A stretch of DNA of 64,000 nt from positions 372,001 to 436,000 of the forward strand of contig JAUICL010000003.1 of NCBI GenBank assembly GCA_030427905.1. Reading direction: 5' to 3'. Of the stretch, positions 45,361 through 54,796 are shown one piece after another. A program made the translations under genes and the position numbers. Within the stretch, counting starts at the first letter, position 1, and each line of letters begins with the position of its first letter. A model generated the notes under the pieces. That model ran no database searches. It was not told where the DNA came from and was given only the letters and a program-made list of their open reading frames with translations. Origin of the DNA: Bacteroidia bacterium (GTDB lineage Bacteria; Bacteroidota; Bacteroidia; Flavobacteriales_D; Cryomorphaceae).

Positions 45361-46227
45361 ATGAAGATTCTTCTTACGGCTTTTAGTCTATTCATTTTTG
45401 CCATTGGGTTGGATTGTTCAGCCCAAGCTGATCTCTCCAAAGCGCGTGATTTATACGCTCAAGATCAATTTGAAGAAGCGCTCGTTGTAGCCAATTCCAT
45501 GCTCGATGAAAACAGCTCAGATTACGATGCACTTTTTATTAAAGCCAATTGCCACCAGAAGCTCGAAAGCTATGGTCAGGCGATAACGACGTACAAAGCC
45601 GCGAGCAAAATTGAATCTTCAGACTGCATGCTACACACCAACTGGGGCGCAGCTATCATGAATAGTGGCGACCTGAAGCGAGCAGAAAAGAAATTGGAAG
45701 AAGCCATTGAATGTGATCCTTCAAATGCGCAAGCTCATTACTTTCTCGGAAACCTGTACTACTACGGGTTCCGCTCCAGATCGGCCGCGAAGGCCTACGA
45801 ACAGGCCATCGCTTTGGAGCCCAATCACCGAGATGCCAACTATATGCTCGCCGCCACCAACGCCGAATTGGGCAAATTCGAGCAGGCACTAGCCGGATTC
45901 GAAAAGGTACATGAAATAGATCCAGAACTCGAAGAAGTAGCCTTAAACATGGCGATCATTTACATTGAGAATGATCGATTTGAAGAGGGGAAAGAATTGC
46001 TCGAAAAGGTGAATCCAAGAAACTTGAAGAACAAGGAGATGTACTTTTATTACCTCGCCGAAACACAATACTTTGGGGAGAAAGATCCGGAAGCCGCTTG
46101 TGAGACGTATAAGAAAGCAGCAGATTTGGGCGATATGGAAGCGAAGGACATCTACTTTCGCCACTGCTTGAACAAAGAAGAACGCGAAGCAGAGCGCAAG
46201 AAGCGGACAATTCGAATGTCGTTTTAA
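45361..46227 (+). CDS. Exported tetratricopeptide-repeat protein
   Basis: A 288-residue protein with signal peptide 1-21 (ending LDCSAQ) and about six TPR units, each with the Trp/Ala-Tyr-Ala-Pro spacing. Examples are the repeat with AHYFLGNLYYYGFRSRSAAK and the one with DANYMLAATNAELGKFEQAL. The last turn is basic (KEEREAERKKRTI). A protein-protein interaction scaffold, probably periplasmic or outer-membrane associated. Partners unknown. The 46228-46379 gap after it shows no gene or clear terminator. Confidence 0.82.
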   Translation: MKILLTAFSLFIFAIGLDCSAQADLSKARDLYAQDQFEEALVVANSMLDENSSDYDALFIKANCHQKLESYGQAITTYKAASKIESSDCMLHTNWGAAIMNSGDLKRAEKKLEEAIECDPSNAQAHYFLGNLYYYGFRSRSAAKAYEQAIALEPNHRDANYMLAATNAELGKFEQALAGFEKVHEIDPELEEVALNMAIIYIENDRFEEGKELLEKVNPRNLKNKEMYFYYLAETQYFGEKDPEAACETYKKAADLGDMEAKDIYFRHCLNKEEREAERKKRTIRMSF

Positions 46228-46379
46228 CACGTGATTACCGAGATAACCGCCACGACTTAATTTAACACTAAAAGTTTCAAATTTGCACGCTGTGAGCCAA
46301 TCAAAGCCATTGCCACCTTGGTGAACTGACGATGCACTCTGGTAAATAATTAGGTTTGCCAATTTTGGGGCCTTACCTT

Positions 46380-47813
46380 TTAATACCTATTATATAGCTG
46401 AAGTAAATATCGTTCGATTCGTTTTCGGATCTCGACACTACTCATGTCATAGTTGTTGACTAACACCGCCACGCCCAATTCGCGACCCGTGAAGGTTTGC
46501 ATGTGGCCCGCATAAGCTTTTACCCCACTCATACTTCCACTTTTGGCTTTGAAATTTCCATCCAAGTGGCTGTTTTTACCAAAGTACCGCATACTGCCTT
46601 CGTGGCCGGCTGTAGGCAGTTGATCTAGTATCACATTGTAATCCTGATTTCGAAGAGATACGAGCAATGCCGTGACCTGAGTGGCCGAAACGGCCGTAAA
46701 TCGGCTCAGCCCACTACCGTCGTATCCAAAATACCTGGAATTGATGTGAAACTTCTGATCCATAATAGTCATGAGTTCTTCCAGCCCGCCTTCTATGGTC
46801 GGTGTGCCGGATTTCACCCCCAATTGTACCAACAGCGCTTCGGCATAAAGGTTATCGCTCTTTTGGTTGATGTGCCTGACGAGTTCCCTGAGATGTGGCG
46901 ACGCATACCTATCCACCACTTTAAGTGTCGCCGACTCTCGATAGGTCTTTTCTTCTACGATCAATCGGCCACTGATGCCGATTCCATTGTTCTCCATTGC
47001 AGTCTTTAGCTGATTAGCAGCAAACAACGGTGGATTGGGTAGGCTTCCTTTTACGGTATATGTTCTCGATCCGGCTGGAAGGGTTCCCCTGACAATGCGC
47101 TTGTTTGACCCCGGCGCACCGTATATGTAGGCGTGGTCGCCGCGCTTCTCACTGGCCACCACTTCCGAGACAATTTGAAGGCCCGGAACTTCAGGTCTGA
47201 TTTCCTTGATTTTGGCTACTTCCCCTGGTACATCTGGTACTTCAAAGTCGATGTAATAGGTATTATCATTGATATTTAAGCCTGATACGGAAGCACCGTA
47301 ATAATTCCCCATATCTTCCCAAGTGCGGGTTCCGGGCAATTCAAGTCCTTGAAAATGAGTTGCGTTTGCGATAATGTTCCCATCAACATAGCGGATGCCA
47401 TATTGGGCTAGCGCCGCAGTCCAACCACTCATCAGCTCTTCGAGACTCGGCCCCATGAATCGAGAACCCAGGCTAGGATCTCCACCGCCTACGATGATCA
47501 CATTCCCGCGGAGTGTATCTTTCATCACCTTTCCATCGACTGCGAGCGTGGTTTGGAATTTGAAATCGCTACCGAGTGAAGCCGCTGCCGCGCTTGTGGT
47601 GAATAGCTTCCAGACCGAAGCAGGACAGAGCAGCTGGTCAGCTCCGGACTCATCCAAGACTTCACCCGTTACCAGATCTACCACCGAGATGGAGATTGAA
47701 GCTCCCTTGAGATCTTCATCATTCACCAAGCCTTCGGCCGGACCTTGCGCCATAACGGGGCCCAAAAAAGATGAGATGAGTATGAAGGCAAAGACTTTTA
47801 AGGATGCTCGCAT
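46380..47813 (-). CDS. D-alanyl-D-alanine carboxypeptidase/endopeptidase (PBP4, DacB type)
   Basis: Periplasmic class C penicillin-binding protein trimming the stem peptides of peptidoglycan. The 477 residues have a signal peptide (1-22) and the SxxK motif PASVWKLF (Ser66, Lys69). A large insertion domain carries a DPSLGSRFMGPS stretch. The SxN motif is KSDNLYAE and the KTG-type motif is FKAKSGSMSGVKA. It is divergent from the asparagine synthetase gene and stands alone on its strand. Confidence 0.92.
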   Translation of the reverse strand: MRASLKVFAFILISSFLGPVMAQGPAEGLVNDEDLKGASISISVVDLVTGEVLDESGADQLLCPASVWKLFTTSAAAASLGSDFKFQTTLAVDGKVMKDTLRGNVIIVGGGDPSLGSRFMGPSLEELMSGWTAALAQYGIRYVDGNIIANATHFQGLELPGTRTWEDMGNYYGASVSGLNINDNTYYIDFEVPDVPGEVAKIKEIRPEVPGLQIVSEVVASEKRGDHAYIYGAPGSNKRIVRGTLPAGSRTYTVKGSLPNPPLFAANQLKTAMENNGIGISGRLIVEEKTYRESATLKVVDRYASPHLRELVRHINQKSDNLYAEALLVQLGVKSGTPTIEGGLEELMTIMDQKFHINSRYFGYDGSGLSRFTAVSATQVTALLVSLRNQDYNVILDQLPTAGHEGSMRYFGKNSHLDGNFKAKSGSMSGVKAYAGHMQTFTGRELGVAVLVNNYDMSSVEIRKRIERYLLQLYNRY

Positions 47814-47882
47814 GGAAAAGCTCTTTCTTATTTAATGCAAAGAATGGACTTTTGGTATACATTCGCCTAAAACAATTGCAGA

Positions 47883-49742
47883 TTGTGCGGAATAGTTGGC
47901 ATATGGACTAAAGATCATTCATCGCGTGAAGGCGCAATTAAAGGAATGGTCAACACCATTTTGCACCGTGGCCCAGATCACCACAGCGACACATCAAAAG
48001 GTGCGGTGTCACTGGGACACACCCGTCTTTCAATAATTGATACTAGTTCCGATTCAAACCAGCCCATGGCCGACGAGTCTGGAAACTACCTGATCACCTT
48101 CAACGGTGAGATCTACAACTTTAAAGACCTTCGAAATGATCTAGAAAAAAACCACGGCATGCAGTTCCGGACATCGGGCGATACCGAAGTTCTGCTCAAG
48201 GGTCTTATTGCTGAAGGAGTTAATTTTTTAAAAAAGGTCAATGGCTTCTTCGCCTTTGGGTTTTACAATCACCAAAAAGAAGAACTTCTTTTAGCACGAG
48301 ATCGGTTTGGGATCAAGCCCTTGTTTTACGCCGAAGAAGCAGGAGCCTTTTTGTTTGGAAGCTCGCTCGAATCGGTATCATCACAACTGAAAACCAAATC
48401 GCTAGATCGTCATTCACTAGCCAAATACATTCAACACAGCTACGTTCCTGCACCGGACACCATGCTCAAGGAGGTGAAGAAGCTTCTGCCCGGACACTTT
48501 TTGAAAGTGGACGAAAGTGGTGTGGAAGCAAAAAAGTACTACGAACTTCCCGAAGTTGATGGCGGAAACACGAAGTCTCTCGAAGCTAGTTTTGAAGAAC
48601 TCTTGAGAAAATCGGTTCGCCGACGCTTGGTATCTGATGTTCCCGTGGGAACTTTTTTGAGCGGCGGTTACGACTCTTCCGTCATTTCGATGATAGCGCG
48701 TGATGAGCAGCCCGAAATTCCCGCTTTCTCTATCGGGTTTCCACAACATCCTTACTATGACGAGAGCCAAAAAGCCGCTCGAATTGCCAAACACTTGGGC
48801 CTGGAACATCATATCATTCCGGTCGATTCTAAATTGCTTGACGATGCCCTGCCAGAAGTTCTAGATGCCATAGACGAACCCTTCGCAGACTCTTCAGCCG
48901 TTTTGGTAAACATCCTTTCGAAATATACGCGCAAGTCAGTTAAGGTAGCGCTTAGCGGCGATGGAGCGGACGAGCTGATGGGTGGTTACAACAAGCACAG
49001 AGCTCTACTACAATCGGTCGAGACGGGATTTGTGAATCAAAGTTTGAAGGCTATTTCTCCTGTTTTGCAATCGGTGCCAGAATCCCGAAACAGCGCCATA
49101 CTCGATAAGCTTCGCAAAGTGAAGCGGTACAGCCACGGATTAAAAATGGATTTTCCCGAGCGATATGAAGCCTGGGCGAGTTTCACGCCAAAAACATTGG
49201 TTTCCGAATTGCTCATTGACTACCCCAGCACCAACGGACTTTCATACGGTCTTGTGGAAACTGATTTTAACACCGTCCTGAAGGCAGATATGGATTTGGT
49301 TTTGGCCAATGATATGCTTCCCAAAGTCGATTTGATGAGCATGTACCAAGGCCTTGAAGTACGGGTTCCGTTTCTAGATCACGAGTTAGTTGAATTTTTG
49401 TTCAAGCTTCCAGCAGAGAAGAAAATGACCAAATCAGCCGGAAAAATTTTGCTTAAGAAAGCGTTTGAAAATCGCTTTCCCGAAGGCTTCTTTGAAGGAA
49501 AGAAACGGGGATTTGAAGCACCTCTCACGCATTGGTTGCAAGGGCCACTCGAAGGGTTGCGCTCAAAATACCTTTCCGAATCTTTTATCAAATCACAAGG
49601 CATTTTCAACTACAAGGTGGTTCAAAGCCTCGAAAGAAAGGCCATTGGCCCCATACCTGGAGATGCTCCACATACCATCTGGGCCATTTTGGTTTTCCAG
49701 ACTTGGTATGAGAAAAACTTCACTCCCTCGCGAGAAGTGTAA
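47883..49742 (+). CDS. asnB: Asparagine synthetase, glutamine-hydrolysing (AsnB type)
   Basis: Makes asparagine from aspartate, ATP and glutamine; in polysaccharide loci such proteins often modify sugars or lipids instead. 619 residues starting MCGIVGIW (TTG 47883 as start), with Cys2 as the glutaminase nucleophile. The synthetase P-loop is FLSGGYDSSV (Ser260, Gly-Gly, Asp-Ser), followed by the IDEPFADSSA and SGDGADELMGGY motifs. It opens the exopolysaccharide locus, which suggests a role there, but general asparagine synthesis cannot be excluded. Confidence 0.92.
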   Translation: MCGIVGIWTKDHSSREGAIKGMVNTILHRGPDHHSDTSKGAVSLGHTRLSIIDTSSDSNQPMADESGNYLITFNGEIYNFKDLRNDLEKNHGMQFRTSGDTEVLLKGLIAEGVNFLKKVNGFFAFGFYNHQKEELLLARDRFGIKPLFYAEEAGAFLFGSSLESVSSQLKTKSLDRHSLAKYIQHSYVPAPDTMLKEVKKLLPGHFLKVDESGVEAKKYYELPEVDGGNTKSLEASFEELLRKSVRRRLVSDVPVGTFLSGGYDSSVISMIARDEQPEIPAFSIGFPQHPYYDESQKAARIAKHLGLEHHIIPVDSKLLDDALPEVLDAIDEPFADSSAVLVNILSKYTRKSVKVALSGDGADELMGGYNKHRALLQSVETGFVNQSLKAISPVLQSVPESRNSAILDKLRKVKRYSHGLKMDFPERYEAWASFTPKTLVSELLIDYPSTNGLSYGLVETDFNTVLKADMDLVLANDMLPKVDLMSMYQGLEVRVPFLDHELVEFLFKLPAEKKMTKSAGKILLKKAFENRFPEGFFEGKKRGFEAPLTHWLQGPLEGLRSKYLSESFIKSQGIFNYKVVQSLERKAIGPIPGDAPHTIWAILVFQTWYEKNFTPSREV

Positions 49743-49777
49743 TTATTTTACCTTCGCCCTGACCTGTTTGAAACACT

Positions 49778-50956
49778 ATGCCAAGGGTATTACGAATTAT
49801 AAATCGCTTCAATCTCGGTGGGCCCACATACAATGCAGCCTATCTCACCAAGTATCTACCAGATAGATACGAGACGCTGCTATTGGGTGGAATGAAAGAT
49901 TCTACAGAAGACAGCTCGCAGTTTATCGTTGAAAACCTGGGCATTACCCCGAAGGTGCTTCCGGAGATGAAACGCGCTATCAATCCCTGGCAAGACTACA
50001 GCGCATACAAAAGTGTTCAACGCGTAATTGAAGAATTTAAGCCAGACATCGTTCATACACACGCTTCAAAGCCTGGAGCCATTGGACGGTTTGCCGCGCA
50101 TAAAATGAAGGTGCCGGTGATCATACACACCTTCCATGGCCACGTTTTTCACTCGTACTTTGGGCCAGCAATGACAGGCTTCTACAAAGGATTGGAGCGG
50201 AAGTTGGCGAATATCAGTACCAAGATTATCGCCATTAGCGAACGTCAAAAGGAAGAACTTTCAGGAATTCACGGCATTTGTGCTCCGGAAAAGATTGAAG
50301 TCGTGCCTTTAGGTTTTGACCTACAGCGATTTCAAGACGGAATCGAAGAAAAGCGAAAAGTTTTTCGGGATGAGTTTAGAATTGGCGATGAAGATGTGGC
50401 GATTGGAATAATTGGCCGTTTGGTTCCTATTAAAAATCACAGGCTATTTCTGGAATCGATTGCATGGATCAAGGAAAGAACAACCAAGAAAATAAAAGCA
50501 TTCATTGTAGGTGATGGCGAGTCGAGGCAAGAACTTGAAAATATCTGTCTAGATCTGAATCTGACATTCAGCAATGATTCGGATGATATCGTTGATGTCT
50601 ATTTCACCTCTTGGGTCAAGAATGTAGACTTTGTAAACGCAGGTGTGGATATTGTGACCCTAACATCGCTGAACGAAGGAACACCAGTGAGTCTGATCGA
50701 AGCCCAAGCTTCAAACAGAGCCATTGTCAGCACACGTGTTGGTGGTATTGAGAATGTTGTCATACCCAATGAAACGGCCTTATTGAGTGAACCAGATGAT
50801 ATGGAAGGGTTCAAAAATAACTTACTCAGATTGGTGGAAGAAAAGGAATTGAGAGATCGCTTTGGAGAAAAAGGATGGGCCTTTGTGAAGGATAAATTCC
50901 ACTTTGAAAGACTTGTTAGCGATATAACAAACCTTTACGATCGCCTATTGGCATAA
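49778..50956 (+). CDS. GT4-family glycosyltransferase
   Basis: A 392-residue transferase with two Rossmann lobes. The N-terminal donor-recognition start is LRIINRFNLGGPTYNAAYL. The C-terminal lobe has IIGRLVPIKNHRLFLES, the DIVTLTSLNEGTPVSLIEAQ motif (nucleotide-sugar acidic pair) and VGGIENVV. Retaining GT4 enzymes transfer hexoses in capsule and LPS synthesis. The sugar is unknown. TACCTTCG at 49749-49756 may be a -7-like element. It precedes the Wza-like exporter gene. Confidence 0.88.
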   Translation: MPRVLRIINRFNLGGPTYNAAYLTKYLPDRYETLLLGGMKDSTEDSSQFIVENLGITPKVLPEMKRAINPWQDYSAYKSVQRVIEEFKPDIVHTHASKPGAIGRFAAHKMKVPVIIHTFHGHVFHSYFGPAMTGFYKGLERKLANISTKIIAISERQKEELSGIHGICAPEKIEVVPLGFDLQRFQDGIEEKRKVFRDEFRIGDEDVAIGIIGRLVPIKNHRLFLESIAWIKERTTKKIKAFIVGDGESRQELENICLDLNLTFSNDSDDIVDVYFTSWVKNVDFVNAGVDIVTLTSLNEGTPVSLIEAQASNRAIVSTRVGGIENVVIPNETALLSEPDDMEGFKNNLLRLVEEKELRDRFGEKGWAFVKDKFHFERLVSDITNLYDRLLA

Positions 50957-50999
50957 TTTTAATACTTTCGACTACCGAAATAGAAGTTAAGATTACCGA

Positions 51000-51782
51000 A
51001 TGAGGAATACCTTATTTTGGCTCGCTCTAGGACTCTTTCTGGGTAGCTGTACGATCAATAAAGATATCATGTTTAAAACTCCGACAGACTACGAGTATGC
51101 GGAGCTAAGCGACACACTAGACACAGAAGCCAAAATCACACCCAACAACCTATTACAGCTGAACTTCTACACTGGTAATGGTTACCTTTTGATAGAAAAC
51201 AGCATAGGAACTAGCCAACTGGCAGGTACAACCCGGAACAATAGTAATATGAATCGGGGGGCCAACAACCAAATCACATACTTGGTTGATAAAGATGGGA
51301 CGGTGAAATTACCTGTGCTGGGAAGGATAAAGATTGCCGGATACAGCATCAGAGATGCAGAGTACATGCTAGAAGACCTTTATTCCCAATATTACAACGA
51401 GCCATTTGTACAGCTAGAAGTTAGCAATAATCGGGTGATAGTTTCGCCAGGATCGGGCGGTGAAGCAAGGGTGATCACCTTAGTAAACGCCAATACCACA
51501 CTACTCGAAGCACTTGCACTGGCTGGAGGAATTGCCGACCGGGGAATTGCGAGTAAAATCAAGCTGATCAGGTACAATAAAGATACCGACAAGAGGGATG
51601 TTTATTTGATAGACCTATCGACTATCGAAGGTCTAGAACTGGCCGACATGATTGTCCAGCCCAATGATATAATCTACGTTGAGCCATTGCCACTTCTTGC
51701 CAGCGAGCTCGTGAGAGAAATCGCTCCGATTATTACCCTTGTCACAACAGCAGCCCTATTAATAGCACTGATTCAAAACTAA
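51000..51782 (+). CDS. Wza-like polysaccharide export lipoprotein
   Basis: A 260-residue outer-membrane polysaccharide export protein. The lipobox is LFLGSC (Cys17). The Poly_export domain follows, with the strands ITYLVDKDGTVKLPVLGRIK and the AEYMLEDLYSQYYNEPFVQL pattern. A SLBB-like part has TLLEALALAGGIADRG. A C-terminal membrane helix (about 240-260) is present. It forms the outer-membrane channel with the adjacent Wzc-like kinase. TACTTTCG at 50963-50970 could be its -7 element. Confidence 0.92.
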   Translation: MRNTLFWLALGLFLGSCTINKDIMFKTPTDYEYAELSDTLDTEAKITPNNLLQLNFYTGNGYLLIENSIGTSQLAGTTRNNSNMNRGANNQITYLVDKDGTVKLPVLGRIKIAGYSIRDAEYMLEDLYSQYYNEPFVQLEVSNNRVIVSPGSGGEARVITLVNANTTLLEALALAGGIADRGIASKIKLIRYNKDTDKRDVYLIDLSTIEGLELADMIVQPNDIIYVEPLPLLASELVREIAPIITLVTTAALLIALIQN

Positions 51783-51788
51783 GAGCGG

Positions 51789-54245
51789 ATGTATAACGAA
51801 GATATATCCAATCTAAATAACAATTTTGAGAGCTATCGGGAGCGATTAACAAATTTCAGCAATGAATTTGAGCTCGGACTTTTCCTTCATATCCTGAGGA
51901 AAAACATCTATCTCATCGTTCTCATGGTGGTTATTGCTTTGACAGGTTCTGCCATTTATTTGAGGTACACCGCCCCGGTTTACCAAGCCAAAACCATCAT
52001 CCAGCTCAGTAGCAGCGACAATGCAAAGCAGGTACTCAATGTGAACCAACTTCACGAAGACAATTCTCTTTTGGCGGAGATTGAGCTTATGAAGTCGAAG
52101 CTTTTGATGACGCGCGTGGTTAAAAAGCTTCCGCTGGATATCACTTATTACGAAAAAGGGGAAGTTCTAATCGACCAACGCTATCCAGCCAGCTCCTTTG
52201 TTGTTGAATTATCGCAGATAGCTGACTCCAGCATTATGGACTCACCGATTTATGTGCGGTTTGAACCCAACAACACCTACCACCTAGAGTACAAAGGAGC
52301 AAAGCTGGGACAAACCGAAAAAATTGGCCGGGTAGTAACCAACCGATATTTCACATACAAACTATTGGTAATCGATGCCAATCACTTTAACCGGGTGGAA
52401 AATGAAGAGATTGAATTCTTCTTCAAGCTAAACCGTCCTGGAACACTCGCAAGCAAGTACATCAGACAAATGGGTGTCAAAATCCTGAACAATACGGCTC
52501 AAACGATCGAGATCAGTATGAAGGATAACAATCCAGGCATAGCGCGCGATTTCGTTAAAGCGCATTCGGTTGAGTACATCAAATTTGATCTGGAAAACCG
52601 AGAACAAAGCGCCACGAGTATCCTTCGATTTATCGATAGCCAGCTCGACACCGTGTACCGAAACCTAAGAGACTCGGAACTTCAACTCAACAATTACAAA
52701 AAGGAGAACAAGATCTCGAATCTCGACAACCTATCATCATTATTCTTCGATTACTTCCGACAGTACGAAGATGAGATCGTTCAAGTGGAACTCGAGGAAA
52801 GTATGCTCAAGCAAATGCTCGAAGCTATCGACAGCACCGATGATGGGCTCGATGTATACAATATGATCCCACTTTTGATGGGGACAAAGTATGAAACTTC
52901 GATAGCAACAATGCTCGATAAATTGCGCGACCTTCTTGTTCAAAGAGAAGACATTCAATTTGATCTGAAGGAAGGTAGCTCGCGGATCCAAGCGCTCGAC
53001 TACAGCATAAACATCCAAACCAATCTCATTCTTGAGTCCGTGCGATCAGCACTCGACAAACTCGATATGCGCAAGGAATTCCTTCAGGAAAAAATAGCCG
53101 AGTATGAGAACAGCTTTGGTGAACTACCGCAAAAAGAGCTTGAGTTTGCTCGCTTGAAGCGCTTGTTTGACATCAATGAAAAGTACTATACACTCCTGCT
53201 TGAGAAAAAGACGCAGTATCGCATTTCACAAGCTGGATATGTCCCTGAAAACCGAATTCTAGAGCAAGCCATCAGCTCTAATCAGCCCATTTCACCGAAG
53301 AAAAATCTCATTACAACAGGGGCTATTCTGGCTGGTGTGCTGATCAGCCTTTTAATCATTTTGGTGAAATATCTCCTGCATTCCAACATCACTTCTCTAA
53401 GTGAAATAACGAAACTTTCGAATGCTTCGATCACCATTTTAGGGATGGTTCCCAAGTACAAAAAAGACATCCCGACATCTCAGCTTCTCATCGACAAAAG
53501 TCCCAAGTCGATGATATCTGAAGCGTTTAGAAGCTTGCGAACGAATCTGCAATTCATGGGGCACGCCAGCAAGGGCGATGCCAAGGTAGTGGCCATTACT
53601 TCCACCACTTCGGGAGAGGGAAAAACCTTTGTAACGATCAACCTGGCCGGGATTATTTCGTACTCCGGGCAGAAGGTTATCGTCATTGACCTCGATATGC
53701 GTAAACCAAAAATCCACATTGGGTTTGATGTTGACAACGTAAAGGGGATGAGTACCGTTCTGATCGGAAAGTCTAATCTCGAAGACTGTATTCAGCACAG
53801 TAATGTAGACCATTTGGACTTTATCACGGCCGGCCCTATTCCGCCAAATCCCGCCGAGCTCATCATTAGTGAGCGAATGCAAGAGGTACTTGTGGAGCTC
53901 AAAGAAAAATATGACGTAATCATCATTGACAACCCACCTGTAGGTCTCGTTACAGACGGTATTCAGATGATCAAACAAGCCGATCACCCGATCTTTATCT
54001 TCCGAGCCGATTTCTCGAAGAAGCAATACGTACAGATGGTCGATCGACTAATTAATGAAAATGACCTTCACAAGCTGTCCGTAGTACTCAACTGTGTAGA
54101 TGTAGACCGAAACAAATATGGCTATAGCTACGGTTATGGTTATGGGTACGGTTATGGATACGGCTATGGATATGGTTACGGCTACTACGACGACAACAAG
54201 AAGGATTCGCACGAGTCGTGGTTGAGCCGGATATTTAAGAGTTAA
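51789..54245 (+). CDS. Wzc-like polysaccharide co-polymerase and tyrosine kinase with Tyr-Gly tail
   Basis: An 818-residue inner-membrane protein controlling exopolysaccharide chain length and export. A Wzz domain lies between two spans (about 32-55 and about 510-530), with a long coiled-coil periplasmic part. The cytoplasmic BY-kinase has Walker A SGEGKTF (Lys612), Walker A' VIDLDMRKPK and Walker B IIIDNPPVGL. The C-terminal tail, residues 777-800, is an alternation of 13 tyrosines with glycine, ending in YYDDNKKD. Tyrosine clusters here are the usual autophosphorylation sites, but this one is unusually repetitive. It overlaps rfbC by one base. Confidence 0.93.
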   Translation: MYNEDISNLNNNFESYRERLTNFSNEFELGLFLHILRKNIYLIVLMVVIALTGSAIYLRYTAPVYQAKTIIQLSSSDNAKQVLNVNQLHEDNSLLAEIELMKSKLLMTRVVKKLPLDITYYEKGEVLIDQRYPASSFVVELSQIADSSIMDSPIYVRFEPNNTYHLEYKGAKLGQTEKIGRVVTNRYFTYKLLVIDANHFNRVENEEIEFFFKLNRPGTLASKYIRQMGVKILNNTAQTIEISMKDNNPGIARDFVKAHSVEYIKFDLENREQSATSILRFIDSQLDTVYRNLRDSELQLNNYKKENKISNLDNLSSLFFDYFRQYEDEIVQVELEESMLKQMLEAIDSTDDGLDVYNMIPLLMGTKYETSIATMLDKLRDLLVQREDIQFDLKEGSSRIQALDYSINIQTNLILESVRSALDKLDMRKEFLQEKIAEYENSFGELPQKELEFARLKRLFDINEKYYTLLLEKKTQYRISQAGYVPENRILEQAISSNQPISPKKNLITTGAILAGVLISLLIILVKYLLHSNITSLSEITKLSNASITILGMVPKYKKDIPTSQLLIDKSPKSMISEAFRSLRTNLQFMGHASKGDAKVVAITSTTSGEGKTFVTINLAGIISYSGQKVIVIDLDMRKPKIHIGFDVDNVKGMSTVLIGKSNLEDCIQHSNVDHLDFITAGPIPPNPAELIISERMQEVLVELKEKYDVIIIDNPPVGLVTDGIQMIKQADHPIFIFRADFSKKQYVQMVDRLINENDLHKLSVVLNCVDVDRNKYGYSYGYGYGYGYGYGYGYGYGYYDDNKKDSHESWLSRIFKS
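54117..54188 (+). repeat. In-frame Tyr-Gly codon repeat inside the Wzc-like gene
   Basis: 24 codons of alternating TAT/TAC and GGT/GGC/GGA/GGG (one Ser). Both codons for Tyr and all four for Gly are mixed, so the protein pattern is kept while DNA repeats are broken up. Confidence 0.85.
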
Positions 54246-54793
54246 TGACAATAGAAAGATTTGAAATTGAAGATTTACTGCTAATCAAACCAGCGGTATT
54301 CGAAGACGAAAGGGGCTATTTTTTTGAAAGCTTTAATCAGGAGCGTTTCAAGAAAGCCACAGGTTTATACCTCGATTTTGTTCAGGACAACGAATCAAAA
54401 TCGGACAAAAATGTTCTTCGCGGTCTTCATTTTCAAGTACCACCCTATGAGCAAGGAAAACTCGTAAGGGTGGTGAGCGGAGCGGTTTTGGATGTTGCCG
54501 TAGATCTGCGAAAGAACTCCCCTACCTTCGGTCGGTATCAATCTGTGGTATTGTCGGCTGAAAATAAGCACCAGTTTTATGTGCCACCAGGATTTGCACA
54601 TGGATTTGCCGTCCTGGAAGACAATACCATATTTTGCTATAAATGTACCGGGTATTACAACAAGGAAAGTGAAAGAGCCCTCAAATGGAACGATCCAGAA
54701 ATTCAGATCGACTGGGGGATAAAAGATCCAATTCTTTCTGAAAAGGATCACAAATTCAGCTTATCTTGGGGTAACCTGACCTCCCCGTTTTAA
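54245..54793 (+). CDS. rfbC: dTDP-4-dehydrorhamnose 3,5-epimerase
   Basis: Makes dTDP-4-keto-L-rhamnose by double epimerisation. The 182-residue cupin has RGYFFESFNQERF, the catalytic His62 in RGLHFQ, the Lys72 region EQGKLVRVV, and the YVPPGFAHGFAVL motif (112-124). Length and motifs are normal. rfbA, rfbB and rfbD are not in this window, so the rhamnose pathway must be completed elsewhere. It is translationally coupled to the Wzc-like gene by a one-base overlap. Confidence 0.95.
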   Translation: MTIERFEIEDLLLIKPAVFEDERGYFFESFNQERFKKATGLYLDFVQDNESKSDKNVLRGLHFQVPPYEQGKLVRVVSGAVLDVAVDLRKNSPTFGRYQSVVLSAENKHQFYVPPGFAHGFAVLEDNTIFCYKCTGYYNKESERALKWNDPEIQIDWGIKDPILSEKDHKFSLSWGNLTSPF

Positions 54794-54796
54794 GAT

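Noticed and set aside
46228-46379. Small RNA or terminator between the TPR gene and dacB
   Set aside because: No stable hairpin with T run and no conserved element seen.
54117-54188. Short direct repeats that might suggest a repeat array
   Set aside because: They are in-frame Tyr-Gly codons inside the Wzc-like gene, not a CRISPR or intergenic repeat.
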